48,803 nt of DNA, from assembly GCA_016192915.1 (NCBI GenBank), contig JACPTF010000010.1:1-48803 (forward strand), written 5' to 3'. Position numbers and translations under genes: made by a program. How positions within the stretch are numbered: position 1 is the first letter of the stretch; every line of letters starts with the position of its first letter. The notes under the pieces were generated by a model. The model was not told where the DNA came from and did not search any database. It saw only the letters and a program-made list of their open reading frames with translations. Below, piece after piece: positions 7,385 through 14,547 of the stretch. The DNA comes from Candidatus Woesearchaeota archaeon. GTDB taxonomy: Archaea > Nanobdellota > Nanobdellia > Woesearchaeales > UBA10216.

Positions 7385-8680
7385 ATGAAAAAGAGGCAAA
7401 CAGCACCGTTTTACACGTCAAAAAAAGCCATTGCGGTGGACTTTGACTGGATAATAAGCCTGGGCATATTCCTCATCTACCTTGGGGTGTTTTTTGTTGC
7501 AATAAGGCAGCTGCCAACGCAGCAAAGCCCTGCAGCAGTGCTCCTTGAAAACGTCCTCAGCGGTATTACTGACTCAACGAAATGGAGCGTGCAGAAGCTG
7601 CCGCTTGTAATAATGTCAAACATATCAGGGGCGGAGCCAATTATAGTGAGATTTCCATACGACTGGAAAAACTTTTCATTCAGGGACAAAAGCAGCTTTG
7701 ACAGGAAAGACGGCAGGCTAATATTCACAAAACCGCTGAGCCAGGGAAAGAACATCTTTGAGCTTGTAACGTCAAGCGAGAACTACACCCAGCCGCTCGC
7801 GGTTTTTGAGCTCACGGCAAGCCCCAACTCTGCCTCGGTTGATACGGAAAGGTTCCTCTCAGAATTCCAAAACTCCCTTCTTTTAAGGGTTAGCCACTTT
7901 GACAAGGAAAGGCTCTCAAACTTCAACATAAGCATTTCAGGACTTGAGCTAAAGCATGAAACAGCGGCCTCAACAACAGGCATCACGCCGCTTTCGGCCC
8001 AGTACATGCTGGGCTTTACGCAGCTTAACCACACCTCAATAATTGTTGCAGGCTACCCAAGGATATTTAACTATGTAACCACAGATGTGAAGGAGCCGCA
8101 CGATATCGACATATCCGCAACGCTAAGCAACTACACATTCTTCTACATAAATAACGCGCTTTTCGGTGCAATAAACTACACAACGGGAGGATGCGTTGAA
8201 AGCAGCGGAAGGTATATTGACTTTTATGATGACATCAGTGGGGTGTCATTTGTCCTGCCCCAAGGAGGCAGCATAAGCTTTTGCGCAGGAAACACAACAG
8301 TCCGGCTGGGCTTGCAGTTCCCAATAGGAAATGAAACAAGATATGACCTAATATTCCACCATGGCGATTACAATGGCACGCTCAAGTATGTCTCGCCATA
8401 CAAAACAGCGTTAGGCATCGTTGAAAACGTGACAGGGCTCTCGCTGCAGCTTTACACCAAAATAAACGGGACAGACTACCAGGCACTGAAAAAAGACTGG
8501 AGCTACCCCAACTCAAGGGAGTTTGGCTTTGCGCTTTACAACTATACGGGAGAACTTTTCCTGAACTACCAGCCGAAGGCGTCAGGGATTACAAATGTCT
8601 TTGTCAAGGAAGCGGACGTGTTTGTCCTGGATAAATACGCGACAAAAACAAGGCACAAGCTGAGGATAAAAGGATGGTAA
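7385..8680 (+). CDS. Membrane-anchored surface protein, pilus-associated by context
   Basis: About 431 residues. A short basic N-terminus (SKKAIAVDFDW) precedes one membrane helix (about residues 23-42), leaving a large external domain rich in Asn-x-Ser/Thr, Tyr and beta-strand-like segments. It ends in a basic tail (ATKTRHKLRIKGW). I recognise no enzymatic motif. The next gene on the same strand encodes a class III prepilin-like protein, so this may be a minor pilin or surface-assembly component; that is inference from context. ATG 7385 follows a short leader and is the first Met before the membrane helix; an upstream in-frame extension to 7079 is antisense to the lipoprotein gene and unlikely. 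Confidence 0.6.
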   Translation: MKKRQTAPFYTSKKAIAVDFDWIISLGIFLIYLGVFFVAIRQLPTQQSPAAVLLENVLSGITDSTKWSVQKLPLVIMSNISGAEPIIVRFPYDWKNFSFRDKSSFDRKDGRLIFTKPLSQGKNIFELVTSSENYTQPLAVFELTASPNSASVDTERFLSEFQNSLLLRVSHFDKERLSNFNISISGLELKHETAASTTGITPLSAQYMLGFTQLNHTSIIVAGYPRIFNYVTTDVKEPHDIDISATLSNYTFFYINNALFGAINYTTGGCVESSGRYIDFYDDISGVSFVLPQGGSISFCAGNTTVRLGLQFPIGNETRYDLIFHHGDYNGTLKYVSPYKTALGIVENVTGLSLQLYTKINGTDYQALKKDWSYPNSREFGFALYNYTGELFLNYQPKASGITNVFVKEADVFVLDKYATKTRHKLRIKGW

Positions 8681-8681
8681 G

Positions 8682-8790
8682 GACCCTTTTATTCGCCTGC
8701 GGGCGAACAAAAGCGCCCCCGGAAAACGAAACGCGCGTCGAGCAACAAGCTCGACGGCGCACAGTCGCAACAGCGACTTGCGGCTTGACC
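8682..8790. repeat. Composite hairpin repeat with shared CGCCCCCGGAAAA core
   Basis: Between two pilin-like genes lie hairpins TTCGCC/GGCGAA, GTCGAGC/GCTCGAC and AGTCGC/GCGACT. Between the first two is AAAAGCGCCCCCGGAAAA, which recurs at about 17061 and in shorter form near 17477. GGACCCTTTT also precedes both the first and second copies. The last hairpin belongs to the GTCGC-AACA-GCGAC type also found in dnaG and in the tRNA-Leu-like gene. Confidence 0.6.
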
Positions 8791-8820
8791 AAAACTGCTC
8801 AACCAAAAAGAAAAACGAAA

Positions 8821-9207
8821 ATGAAAATAAATAAAAAAGGAGTGTTCAGGACACTTGAGGCGCTAATAGCAATATTCATCACGTTCCTTTTCCTTCTCGT
8901 GTTCATACCGCAGCAGCGCGAGCTGTCAGTCCCGGAAACGCCGCCAAACATCCTGGCGGGGCTAAGGGACAGCGAGGACTTCAGGAACTGCGTAATCCTG
9001 AAAAACAGCACGTGCGTTAACCAAACACTGGATAGGCACATTGAGGATAAGTATGACTTCAAGTTCAACCTGTCAGAAGACCCTAACGTTGCTGTTCCCG
9101 GGCTGCCGCAAAAAAGGATATACGCAAACTCCATCTTTATAGGAGGCAACACGACCAATGCCACCAGGCTTGTTGTGAGGCTCTACTTCTGGGCCAAGCC
9201 TGCGTAG
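8821..9207 (+). CDS. Type IV prepilin-like protein
   Basis: About 128 residues. The N-terminus MKINKKG-VFRTLEALIAIF is a classic archaeal prepilin start: basic leader, Gly at the cleavage site, Glu at about +5, then a long hydrophobic helix (to about residue 30). The rest is a small extracytoplasmic domain with two Cys in a NCVILKNSTC segment, which may form a disulfide. Expected processing is by a PibD-type peptidase before assembly into a pilus. ATG 8821 is chosen because the frame upstream runs through the palindromic repeat. Grouped with the preceding membrane protein gene. Confidence 0.7.
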   Translation: MKINKKGVFRTLEALIAIFITFLFLLVFIPQQRELSVPETPPNILAGLRDSEDFRNCVILKNSTCVNQTLDRHIEDKYDFKFNLSEDPNVAVPGLPQKRIYANSIFIGGNTTNATRLVVRLYFWAKPA

Positions 9208-9209
9208 AA

Positions 9210-9503
9210 TCAGTAAGGCACAACCTTAATGTCATCATCATCGCTGCCGGAGTTTTGCTGTGACGGTTCCTTTGGGCTGTCAAGGAAGTCATTAATGTCC
9301 ATGCCTCCACTGCTTTTACCCATCTGCTGCTGTTCTGAAGTGGAAGCTGCGGGGTCGCCGAACATGTCAAACAAGCCCTCACCGGTTGCCGGAGGCGTTC
9401 TTTCGCCGTAGCTGCTGCTTTCCCCAACCAAAGCCAAAAGCATCCGGATAAGCTTCCTGATCTCCTCAGGCGAGTCCTCTTTTGTGTCGATGGAGATTTT
9501 CAT
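9210..9503 (-). CDS. Small acidic protein, unknown
   Basis: 97 residues. The first 27 (ISIDTKEDSPEEIRKLIRML) are ordered and helix-forming; the rest is low complexity, Ser/Gln/Gly/Asp-rich, with an acidic SDDDD run near the C-terminus. I have the impression that similar N-termini occur in DPANN genomes, but no function is known to me. It is convergent with the prepilin gene with a 2-nt gap and has a clean ATG at 9503. Confidence 0.6.
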   Translation of the reverse strand: MKISIDTKEDSPEEIRKLIRMLLALVGESSSYGERTPPATGEGLFDMFGDPAASTSEQQQMGKSSGGMDINDFLDSPKEPSQQNSGSDDDDIKVVPY

Positions 9504-9570
9504 GCTAAATAACTACTTGCTATTGTTGGAGCAGCTTATTAATCTTTCTCATTAAACTTCACAACTAATT

Positions 9571-9600
9571 AGTGGTAAAAATAGAAAGATTTATATACTG
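9571..9600 (+). promoter_or_regulatory. Promoter shared almost identically with 15211-15239
   Basis: The AAAATAGAAAGATTTATATA segment lies 20-40 nt before ATG 9620 and recurs with one visible change over about 28 nt before the gene at 15274. It is a purine-rich recognition element plus TATA box. Confidence 0.65.
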
Positions 9601-9619
9601 GCTTTCCAATAATGCAATC

Positions 9620-10063
9620 ATGACGCAGGTAATCTTAGCCTTCCCAGGTACTGGAAAAACGTATTTCCAGCAGCACACACCCTTAAGAGTGCTTGACTCT
9701 GATTCAAGTAAATTTTCCTGGAGCAGCGAAGGAGTAAGGAATCCTGACTTTCCAGGCAACTATGTTGCTCACATAAGAGAGTCAATGGGAATAGCTGACA
9801 TCGTATTAGTTTCATCCCACGCCCCAGTTAGGGATGCTTTGGTGAGGGAAGGGATTCCATATACCCTAGTTTTCCCTTATAGAAACTTGAAAGACGAATA
9901 CATAGAGCGATTCAGGCAAAGGGGAAGTTCCGAAGCTTTTGTCGACCAGGTTGCTAAGAACTGGGACGGCTGGATTTCTGAATTGGAACAACAGGTTGGC
10001 TGCACTCCAGTTAGGCTGTCAGCTGGGCAATACCTGAGCGACCTTTTTCCACAAAAGACTTAA
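9620..10063 (+). CDS. P-loop nucleoside/nucleotide kinase-like protein
   Basis: 147 residues. The N-terminus VILAFPGTGKTYF is a Walker A P-loop; LRVLDSDSSKF follows and may bind the acceptor, and VLVSSHAPVRDALV resembles a Walker B region of small kinases. Similar proteins are annotated as adenylate-kinase-like or phage-encoded nucleotide kinases. The start is ATG 9620 because the TATA box at about 9591 fits a nearly leaderless message, and the more upstream frame would begin inside the promoter. It directly precedes the broken archease copy, whose promoter-like AAAGACTTAAAT overlaps its stop. Confidence 0.65.
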   Translation: MTQVILAFPGTGKTYFQQHTPLRVLDSDSSKFSWSSEGVRNPDFPGNYVAHIRESMGIADIVLVSSHAPVRDALVREGIPYTLVFPYRNLKDEYIERFRQRGSSEAFVDQVAKNWDGWISELEQQVGCTPVRLSAGQYLSDLFPQKT

Positions 10064-10089
10064 ATTGCCGGTTCTGAATCCTTCTTGAG

Positions 10090-10179
10090 ATGAAACAATA
10101 CGAATACCTTTCCCACACGGCTGACGTGAAATTCCGCGCATATGGGAAGTCAGTTTACCGAATGTCCAGTGGCATTTGA
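10090..10179 (+). pseudogene. Truncated second copy of archease 5' end
   Basis: A 29-codon frame encodes MKQYEYLSHTADVKFRAYGK, which matches the start of the intact archease 1.08 kb downstream (YEYLPHTADVKFLAYGK). It then runs into a 102-nt repeat element and stops. The promoter is duplicated too: AAAGACTTAAAT precedes both copies at comparable distances. Nucleotide divergence is substantial, so the duplication is not recent. Confidence 0.85.
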
Positions 10180-10265
10180 GGTGTTTTTGGGCTGCTTTGT
10201 GAATGAAACTCCGGAAGGCTTCCGGTTGTCACCGCAAGAATTCCGTAATTTTGGTCCCACTGGAC
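10164..10265 (+). repeat. 102-nt element, copy 1, with GTCCAGTG inverted ends
   Basis: Begins GTCCAGTG (10164-10171) and ends CACTGGAC (10258-10265), an 8-bp terminal inverted repeat. A second copy of exactly the same length is at 31977-32078; by hand alignment 73 of 102 positions match without gaps. One frame is open through both and gives related peptides sharing ETPE, FG and TG. A TATA box GGGTTTATAAAT follows within about 30 nt. Confidence 0.75.
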
Positions 10266-10322
10266 ACTGGACAACTGTGCGGCGAGGGTTTATAAATGAC
10301 AGATAGTATCTTATTGTGTAAA

Positions 10323-11153
10323 ATGGACACTCATACTGCGATGGTGGTATTTCAAGGCAAAAATATACGAAGGATTTGGTTCAATGAAGAATGGTGGTTT
10401 GTAGCTATAGACGTAATTGCAGCCTTAACAGACTCCGCAGACCCTTCAGGATATTTAAAGGACATGCGCAGGAGAGACGAAGGGTTCGCTCAAGGGTGGG
10501 TGCAAATTGCCACCCCCCTTCGAGTAGACACGCCTGGGGGAAGGCAGAACATGAGTTGTGTCTCAACAAAAGGAGCATTCAGGCTTATCCAGTCCATCCC
10601 CTCAAAAAAGGCTGAGCCGTTTAAACAGTGGCTTGCACAGGTAGGCTACGACCGCGTAAAAGAGATAGACAATCCTGAACTTGCCCAAAAGAGAATGCGC
10701 GAGATTTACGCAGCCAAAGGCTACTCTGACGAATGGATTGAGAAGCGAGTCAGAGGCATAGCAGTAAGAGACGAGCTTACCGGAGAATGGAAGAAGCGCG
10801 GAGTGCAAGAGGAAAATGAATATGCCATTCTGACTGCTGAGATATCAAAAGCAGCTTTCGGGCTGACTCCAAGCCAGTATAAGAAGCTTAAAGGGCTAAA
10901 ACAGGAGAACCTCAGAGACCACATGGATGACTTGGAACTGATATTCACAATGCTTGGAGAAGCCTCAACCACCAGAATCGCAAGAAACAAGGACGCACGA
11001 GGATTCGGTGAAAACGAAAAAGCTGCGGTTGAAGGTGGAGAAGTGGCTGGCGTGGCGCGCTCAGAGCTTGAAAAGCGAAGCGGACAGCCGGTAGTTAGCC
11101 CTGAAAACTTTCTGGAAGAGCCAGAGAAGGAAAAACGCAAAAGACTTAAATGA
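10323..11153 (+). CDS. BRO-N/DinD-like phage antirepressor-type protein
   Basis: 276 residues. The N-terminal part is a BRO-N domain: FQGKNIRRIWFNEEWWFVAIDVIAAL, then YLKDMRRRD, and VSTKGAFRLIQSIPSKKAEPFKQWLAQVG. The C-terminal half (about 120-245) resembles DinD/BRO C-terminal domains with RGIAVRDELTGEWKKRGV and ILTAEISKAAFGLTPSQYKKLKGL. Such DNA-binding proteins are common in viruses and mobile elements. ATG 10323 is preferred over 10296 because TATA GGGTTTATAAAT at about 10286-10297 would put transcription start near 10320. It sits between the broken and intact archease copies, so it probably arrived with the rearrangement. Its stop overlaps the archease upstream region. Confidence 0.82.
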   Translation: MDTHTAMVVFQGKNIRRIWFNEEWWFVAIDVIAALTDSADPSGYLKDMRRRDEGFAQGWVQIATPLRVDTPGGRQNMSCVSTKGAFRLIQSIPSKKAEPFKQWLAQVGYDRVKEIDNPELAQKRMREIYAAKGYSDEWIEKRVRGIAVRDELTGEWKKRGVQEENEYAILTAEISKAAFGLTPSQYKKLKGLKQENLRDHMDDLELIFTMLGEASTTRIARNKDARGFGENEKAAVEGGEVAGVARSELEKRSGQPVVSPENFLEEPEKEKRKRLK

Positions 11154-11173
11154 CCAATTCTGAGCGTATCCCC

Positions 11174-11608
11174 ATGAGCAAATCCCTAAAATACGAATAC
11201 CTGCCCCATACTGCCGATGTGAAGTTCCTGGCTTACGGAAAGACGTTGGAAGAGGCGTTCTCCAACGCAGCTGTTGCAATGTTCAACGTGATGGTTGAAA
11301 CCGCAAAAGTGAAGCCCAAAACAGCCAAGAAGATCGCTGCCGAAGGGGCCGATTTAGAATCGCTGCTGCAGAACTTTCTTGAGCAGTTCATAATCCTGCT
11401 TGACACTGACAACTTTTTCCTTTCAAAGATTAAAAAAATTGAAATCAGGAAAAGCAGCAGTAAATACTCCCTTAACGCTGTTGCAACCGGCGACGAAGCC
11501 AAAAACTACGAAACAATTGGACCCCAGGTAAAGGCGTGCACATACAATAGCATGCTCGTGCAGCAGAAGGGGAAAGCGTGGATGGTTCAGGTAGTGGTTG
11601 ACATATGA
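11174..11608 (+). CDS. Archease, RtcB ligase activator
   Basis: 144 residues. Archease stimulates RtcB guanylylation and turnover in tRNA splicing and repair. Seen: the family start KYEYLPHTADVKFLAYG with metal-binding Asp, EEAFSNAAVAMFNVM, the LLQNFLEQFIILLDTDNFFLS core, and the C-terminal KACTYNSMLVQQKGKAWMVQVVVDI. ATG 11174 (MSKSLKYEY) lies about 25-30 nt after TATA-like ACTTAAATG; upstream ATG 11150 overlaps the BRO gene stop and is less likely. The hydrolase gene start overlaps its stop and rtcB follows that, so archease and RtcB appear to be co-expressed. Confidence 0.95.
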   Translation: MSKSLKYEYLPHTADVKFLAYGKTLEEAFSNAAVAMFNVMVETAKVKPKTAKKIAAEGADLESLLQNFLEQFIILLDTDNFFLSKIKKIEIRKSSSKYSLNAVATGDEAKNYETIGPQVKACTYNSMLVQQKGKAWMVQVVVDI

Positions 11609-12342
11609 AGCCTGAAACAAAAGCGGCAGTTGTTGACCGGCGCAAAGTAAGGTACTTTCATGGCGGCAGAGGCAAGCCGCTTCTCTTCCTTCACGGCTGG
11701 CCAACAAACCCGCTCTCTTACAGGCACGCACTCACGCTGCTCGCGCAAAGCTTTACCGTCTATGCGCCTTTCATGTTTGACATGAAGTGCAGGAACGTCC
11801 GCGAGATTGCAAAATCAGTGTCGCTGCTGCTTCGGCAGCTGGGCATAAAAAAAGCCGCTGTTGTCGGAATATCCTTCGGCGGACTGGTCGCAAGCGTGCT
11901 TGCCAAAGACAAAAAATTTGCCTCACATCTCGTGCTGATAAACACCGCAGGAGTCCCCAGAGAGGCGTCATTCGCAAGAATGTTTGTCAACCTCTTAAAA
12001 AGCTCGACGTTCATGCTGCTGCAGGGCAATGCCGGGCACATAATCCACAGGTTCTCGGCATCGCTGAAATTCTTCTCATCGCTTCGCCAGCCTGAGGTAA
12101 GAGAGCTGTTTAGGCAAATAAGAGCCAGCCAACACACCCACGCCTGCTATGTCTTCCAAAGCATCAAAGCAGAAACCACGCTGTTATGGTGTGCAAACGA
12201 TTTCCTGTTCCCGCTTGCAAGCGGGCGCCAACTTCACAAGATGATAAAGAATTCCAAGCTCGTGGTGGTTGACGGAGACCACTACTGGCCCTTCCACAAG
12301 CCGAAGCATTTTGCACAGTCAGTAATTTCAGCGCTTAAATAA
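11605..12342 (+). CDS. Alpha/beta hydrolase
   Basis: 245 residues. Alpha/beta hydrolase fold with the oxyanion segment FLHGWP, nucleophile elbow GISFGG (Ser), an acid candidate in CANDFLFP, and the catalytic His in VDGDHYWPF. The substrate is unknown. Its ATG overlaps the archease stop by 4 nt (ATGA), showing translational coupling, and rtcB begins about 50 nt downstream. The position between archease and rtcB is unusual; whether it takes part in RNA repair or is just carried along cannot be told from sequence. Confidence 0.85.
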   Translation: MKPETKAAVVDRRKVRYFHGGRGKPLLFLHGWPTNPLSYRHALTLLAQSFTVYAPFMFDMKCRNVREIAKSVSLLLRQLGIKKAAVVGISFGGLVASVLAKDKKFASHLVLINTAGVPREASFARMFVNLLKSSTFMLLQGNAGHIIHRFSASLKFFSSLRQPEVRELFRQIRASQHTHACYVFQSIKAETTLLWCANDFLFPLASGRQLHKMIKNSKLVVVDGDHYWPFHKPKHFAQSVISALK

Positions 12343-12393
12343 CTTTTTAAATAACTGCGGTTGCCACAACGCAGCGGAGGTGAGATAACAACA

Positions 12394-13879
12394 ATGGAAC
12401 TGAAGAAAATATCAGAGTACGAGTGGGAAATACCGAAGCACGGCGGCATGAAGGTGCCTGCGAGGATTTTCGCATCTGAGAAGCTGGTGCAGAAGATACA
12501 GCAGGACAGGACTTTGATGCAGGCTGCCAATGTAGCCCACTTGAAAGGAATACAGAAATACTCTTACGTAATGCCCGATGCCCACGAAGGATACTAACTC
12601 AGCAAAATGCTGGTTTAGCCTTTGACGGTTTCCCGATTGGCGGCGTTGCGGCATTCGATACGGAAGAGGGGATTATCAGCCCGGGTGGCATAGGATTGAA
12701 TTAGGAGCCTTAGCTTCTATTCCCTAAGATGATGTCAACTGCGGCGTCCGCCTCATACGTACAGACTGGACTCCTGATGACATAAAGCCAAAGCTCAAGC
12801 AGCTTCTCGACACTCTTTTCGTTGAGGTTCCTTCAGGCGTTGGAAGAGGAGGCATCACGCGGCTTTCAGACGCAGAAATGGCAGAAATCCTCGCAAAAGG
12901 CTCTCGCTGGAGCCTGGAGCAGGGCTACGGCACAAAGGACGACCTGGCAACAACAGAAGATTACGGCTACATGAAGCAGGCAGACCCCGCAGCTGTTTCC
13001 AACACTGCAATAGCGAGGGGCAAGCCTCAGCTTGGTACGTTGGGGGCTGGCAACCATTTCCTCGAAATCCAGGCTGTTGATGCTGTTTATGACGAAAAAA
13101 CAGCCAAAGCATTTGGCATAGACGGAAAAGGGCAGGTTGTTGTGATGGTGCATTGCGGAAGCAGGGGATTAGGCCACCAGGTAGCTTCGGACTACATAAG
13201 GGAAATGGAAAAAAAGTACGGCTTTGCCGACTTGCCTGACAGGGAGCTGATAAACGCGCCATTCAACTCCGAATTGGGCCAGAAATACTTCAAGGCAATG
13301 TGCGCAGGCATGAATTATGCCTTTGCGAACAGGCAGATGATAGTTCATTGGATAAGGGACAGCTTCAAGAAAGTCATGGGCACAGACCACGGCATGAAAC
13401 AGGTCTATGATGTCTGCCACAATATCGGCAAGATAGAGAAGCACAAGGTTGACGGCGAAGTGAAAGAATTGTGCGTGCACAGGAAAGGCGCCACAAGAAG
13501 CTTCGGCCCCGGCAGGGAGGAAGTAAATGAAACCTATCGTGAAGTGGGCCAGCCGGTGTTCATCCCAGGAACTATGGGCACAGCAAGCTACGTTCTTGTA
13601 GGAACAGCAGAGGCAGAGGAGAAAAGCTGGGGCAGCACAGCTCATGGGGCAGGAAGGGAGATGTCAAGGTCAGAGGCCATAAAGCGCTTTAGGGGAGAGG
13701 TAGTTGCGAAAGAGCTGGAGCAGCACGGCATTCTGGTAAAGGCAGCGAGCTGGAAAGGCATAGCAGAGGAGCACGTTCCAGCTTACAAAGACGTGGACGA
13801 GGTATGCCGAGTTTCCAACGAGGCAAAGCTGGGAAAGCTCGTTGCGAGGCTGGTGCCGCTGGGAGTTGTAAAGGGGTAA
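12394..13879 (+). CDS. rtcB: RtcB RNA-splicing ligase, interrupted by two 32-nt BHB introns
   Basis: RtcB joins RNA ends bearing 2',3'-cyclic phosphate or 3'-phosphate and 5'-OH using GTP and Mn; it seals exons after archaeal tRNA splicing. Exons are 12394-12592, 12625-12696 and 12729-13879; the joined frame gives 473 residues, normal for the family. All catalytic positions line up with known RtcB: Asp92 and Cys95 (DVNC), Asn199/His200 (GAGNH), His232 (HCGSRG), His321 (CHNIG), guanylylated His396 (HGAGR) and Lys472 near the end. Without splicing, translation stops at TAA right after Gly-Tyr 67, giving an inactive fragment of 67 residues. GGAGGTGAG (12377-12385) is the ribosome site for ATG 12394. 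Last gene of the archease-hydrolase-rtcB group. Confidence 0.95.
12593..12624 (+). other. Predicted archaeal pre-mRNA intron 1 in rtcB (BHB, 32 nt)
   Basis: Removal joins GGAT to ACGG and restores the conserved EGYGFPIGG. BHB: central helix AAGG (12587-12590) with CCTT (12619-12622); 5' bulge ATA (12591-12593) and 3' bulge TGA (12623-12625), both cut after the second base. That gives exactly the boundaries the protein demands. The inner helix is CTAAC plus CAGCA with TGCTG plus GTTTAG, two single-base bulges and an AAA loop. The outer exon helix is short (two GC pairs). An in-frame TAA lies within the first bases of the intron. Confidence 0.88.
12697..12728 (+). other. Predicted archaeal pre-mRNA intron 2 in rtcB (BHB, 32 nt)
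   Basis: Removal joins GGAT to ATGATGTC and restores PGGIGYDVNCG. BHB: central helix TAGG (12691-12694) with CCTA (12723-12726); bulges ATT (12695-12697) and AGA (12727-12729), cut after the second base of each. The inner helix is GAAT with ATTC, one bulged T, then AGGAGC with GCTTCT around a CTTA loop. The outer helix is AT and CG pairs followed by GU-rich pairing. An in-frame TAG falls three codons into the retained form. It lies four residues before the catalytic Cys. Confidence 0.9.
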
Positions 13880-13932
13880 GTAAACAGATTATTTTATAAA
13901 AGCATAGCTACTCCCTCCTCTTTGTTGCAAAA

Positions 13933-14547
13933 ATGCCGCTTGATGATAATCTTTTACGCCAAATTTGCGAAGACCCCGGGATTGGGCGGATGCTTGACGG
14001 ATTTCCCATTGACAACAGAACACCTCCTGAAGACAGTAGTCTGGCAAGTGGTAAAGCGCCCCGGCCCTATCCCCCACCACCTCCCCCAAAGCTATCATTG
14101 CCTTTCGTCAAGCTTGAGAAAGCTGTGAGCGAGGTTTATGAAAAATACGCAGCAATTGCAGACCCTTCCCAAATTCATATGCAGCCCGGTCAGGGCTTTG
14201 ACGGGCTTATCAGGGTGTCGTACACAAAACTCAGCGACAGCTACACTGTCCACGCATTTGTCATGGGCAGAGGCGTTAATGCGCAGGACCTTAAAGGCAG
14301 CCCAGCTTTAGGGCAGGCAACATTTCCCATAAGAAGCCTTGCAAACTTTTCTGCGATGTACGAGGAACTTCTTGAGCGTATTGGCATCGCCTGGCACAGG
14401 AACAATCCACTGCGCCCAACCGACTCAGAGCCGTACGTCAGCTACGAGCTGATTCGCCCCAGCAACGATTTTGGCGGAGAGGCAACCCGCGAAACAGTTA
14501 AGGCAGCAACTTATTTGCTTCAAAGAAAATTTACCTCCCAAACCTAA
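13933..14547 (+). CDS. Uncharacterised protein with Pro-rich linker
   Basis: 204 residues. The N-terminal segment (LLRQICEDPGIGRMLDGF) is followed by a Pro-rich linker (YPPPPPPK, about residues 44-53) and a mixed alpha/beta C-terminal part with VSEVYEKYAAI, FDGLIRVSYTKL and YEELLERIGIAW. No family was recognised and no signal peptide is seen. It is convergent with the phosphoesterase gene, overlapping it by 4 nt at the stops. Confidence 0.6.
   Translation: MPLDDNLLRQICEDPGIGRMLDGFPIDNRTPPEDSSLASGKAPRPYPPPPPPKLSLPFVKLEKAVSEVYEKYAAIADPSQIHMQPGQGFDGLIRVSYTKLSDSYTVHAFVMGRGVNAQDLKGSPALGQATFPIRSLANFSAMYEELLERIGIAWHRNNPLRPTDSEPYVSYELIRPSNDFGGEATRETVKAATYLLQRKFTSQT

Noticed and set aside
12593-12728. 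The rtcB interruptions as translational bypass elements or simple frameshift decay
   Set aside because: Both insertions have exactly 32 nt, restore the frame only when removed precisely, and have a BHB at the required boundary. All catalytic residues downstream are preserved, which decay would not keep.
12593-12728. Inteins in RtcB
   Set aside because: The inserts are 32 nt, contain stop codons and are far too short to encode an intein.
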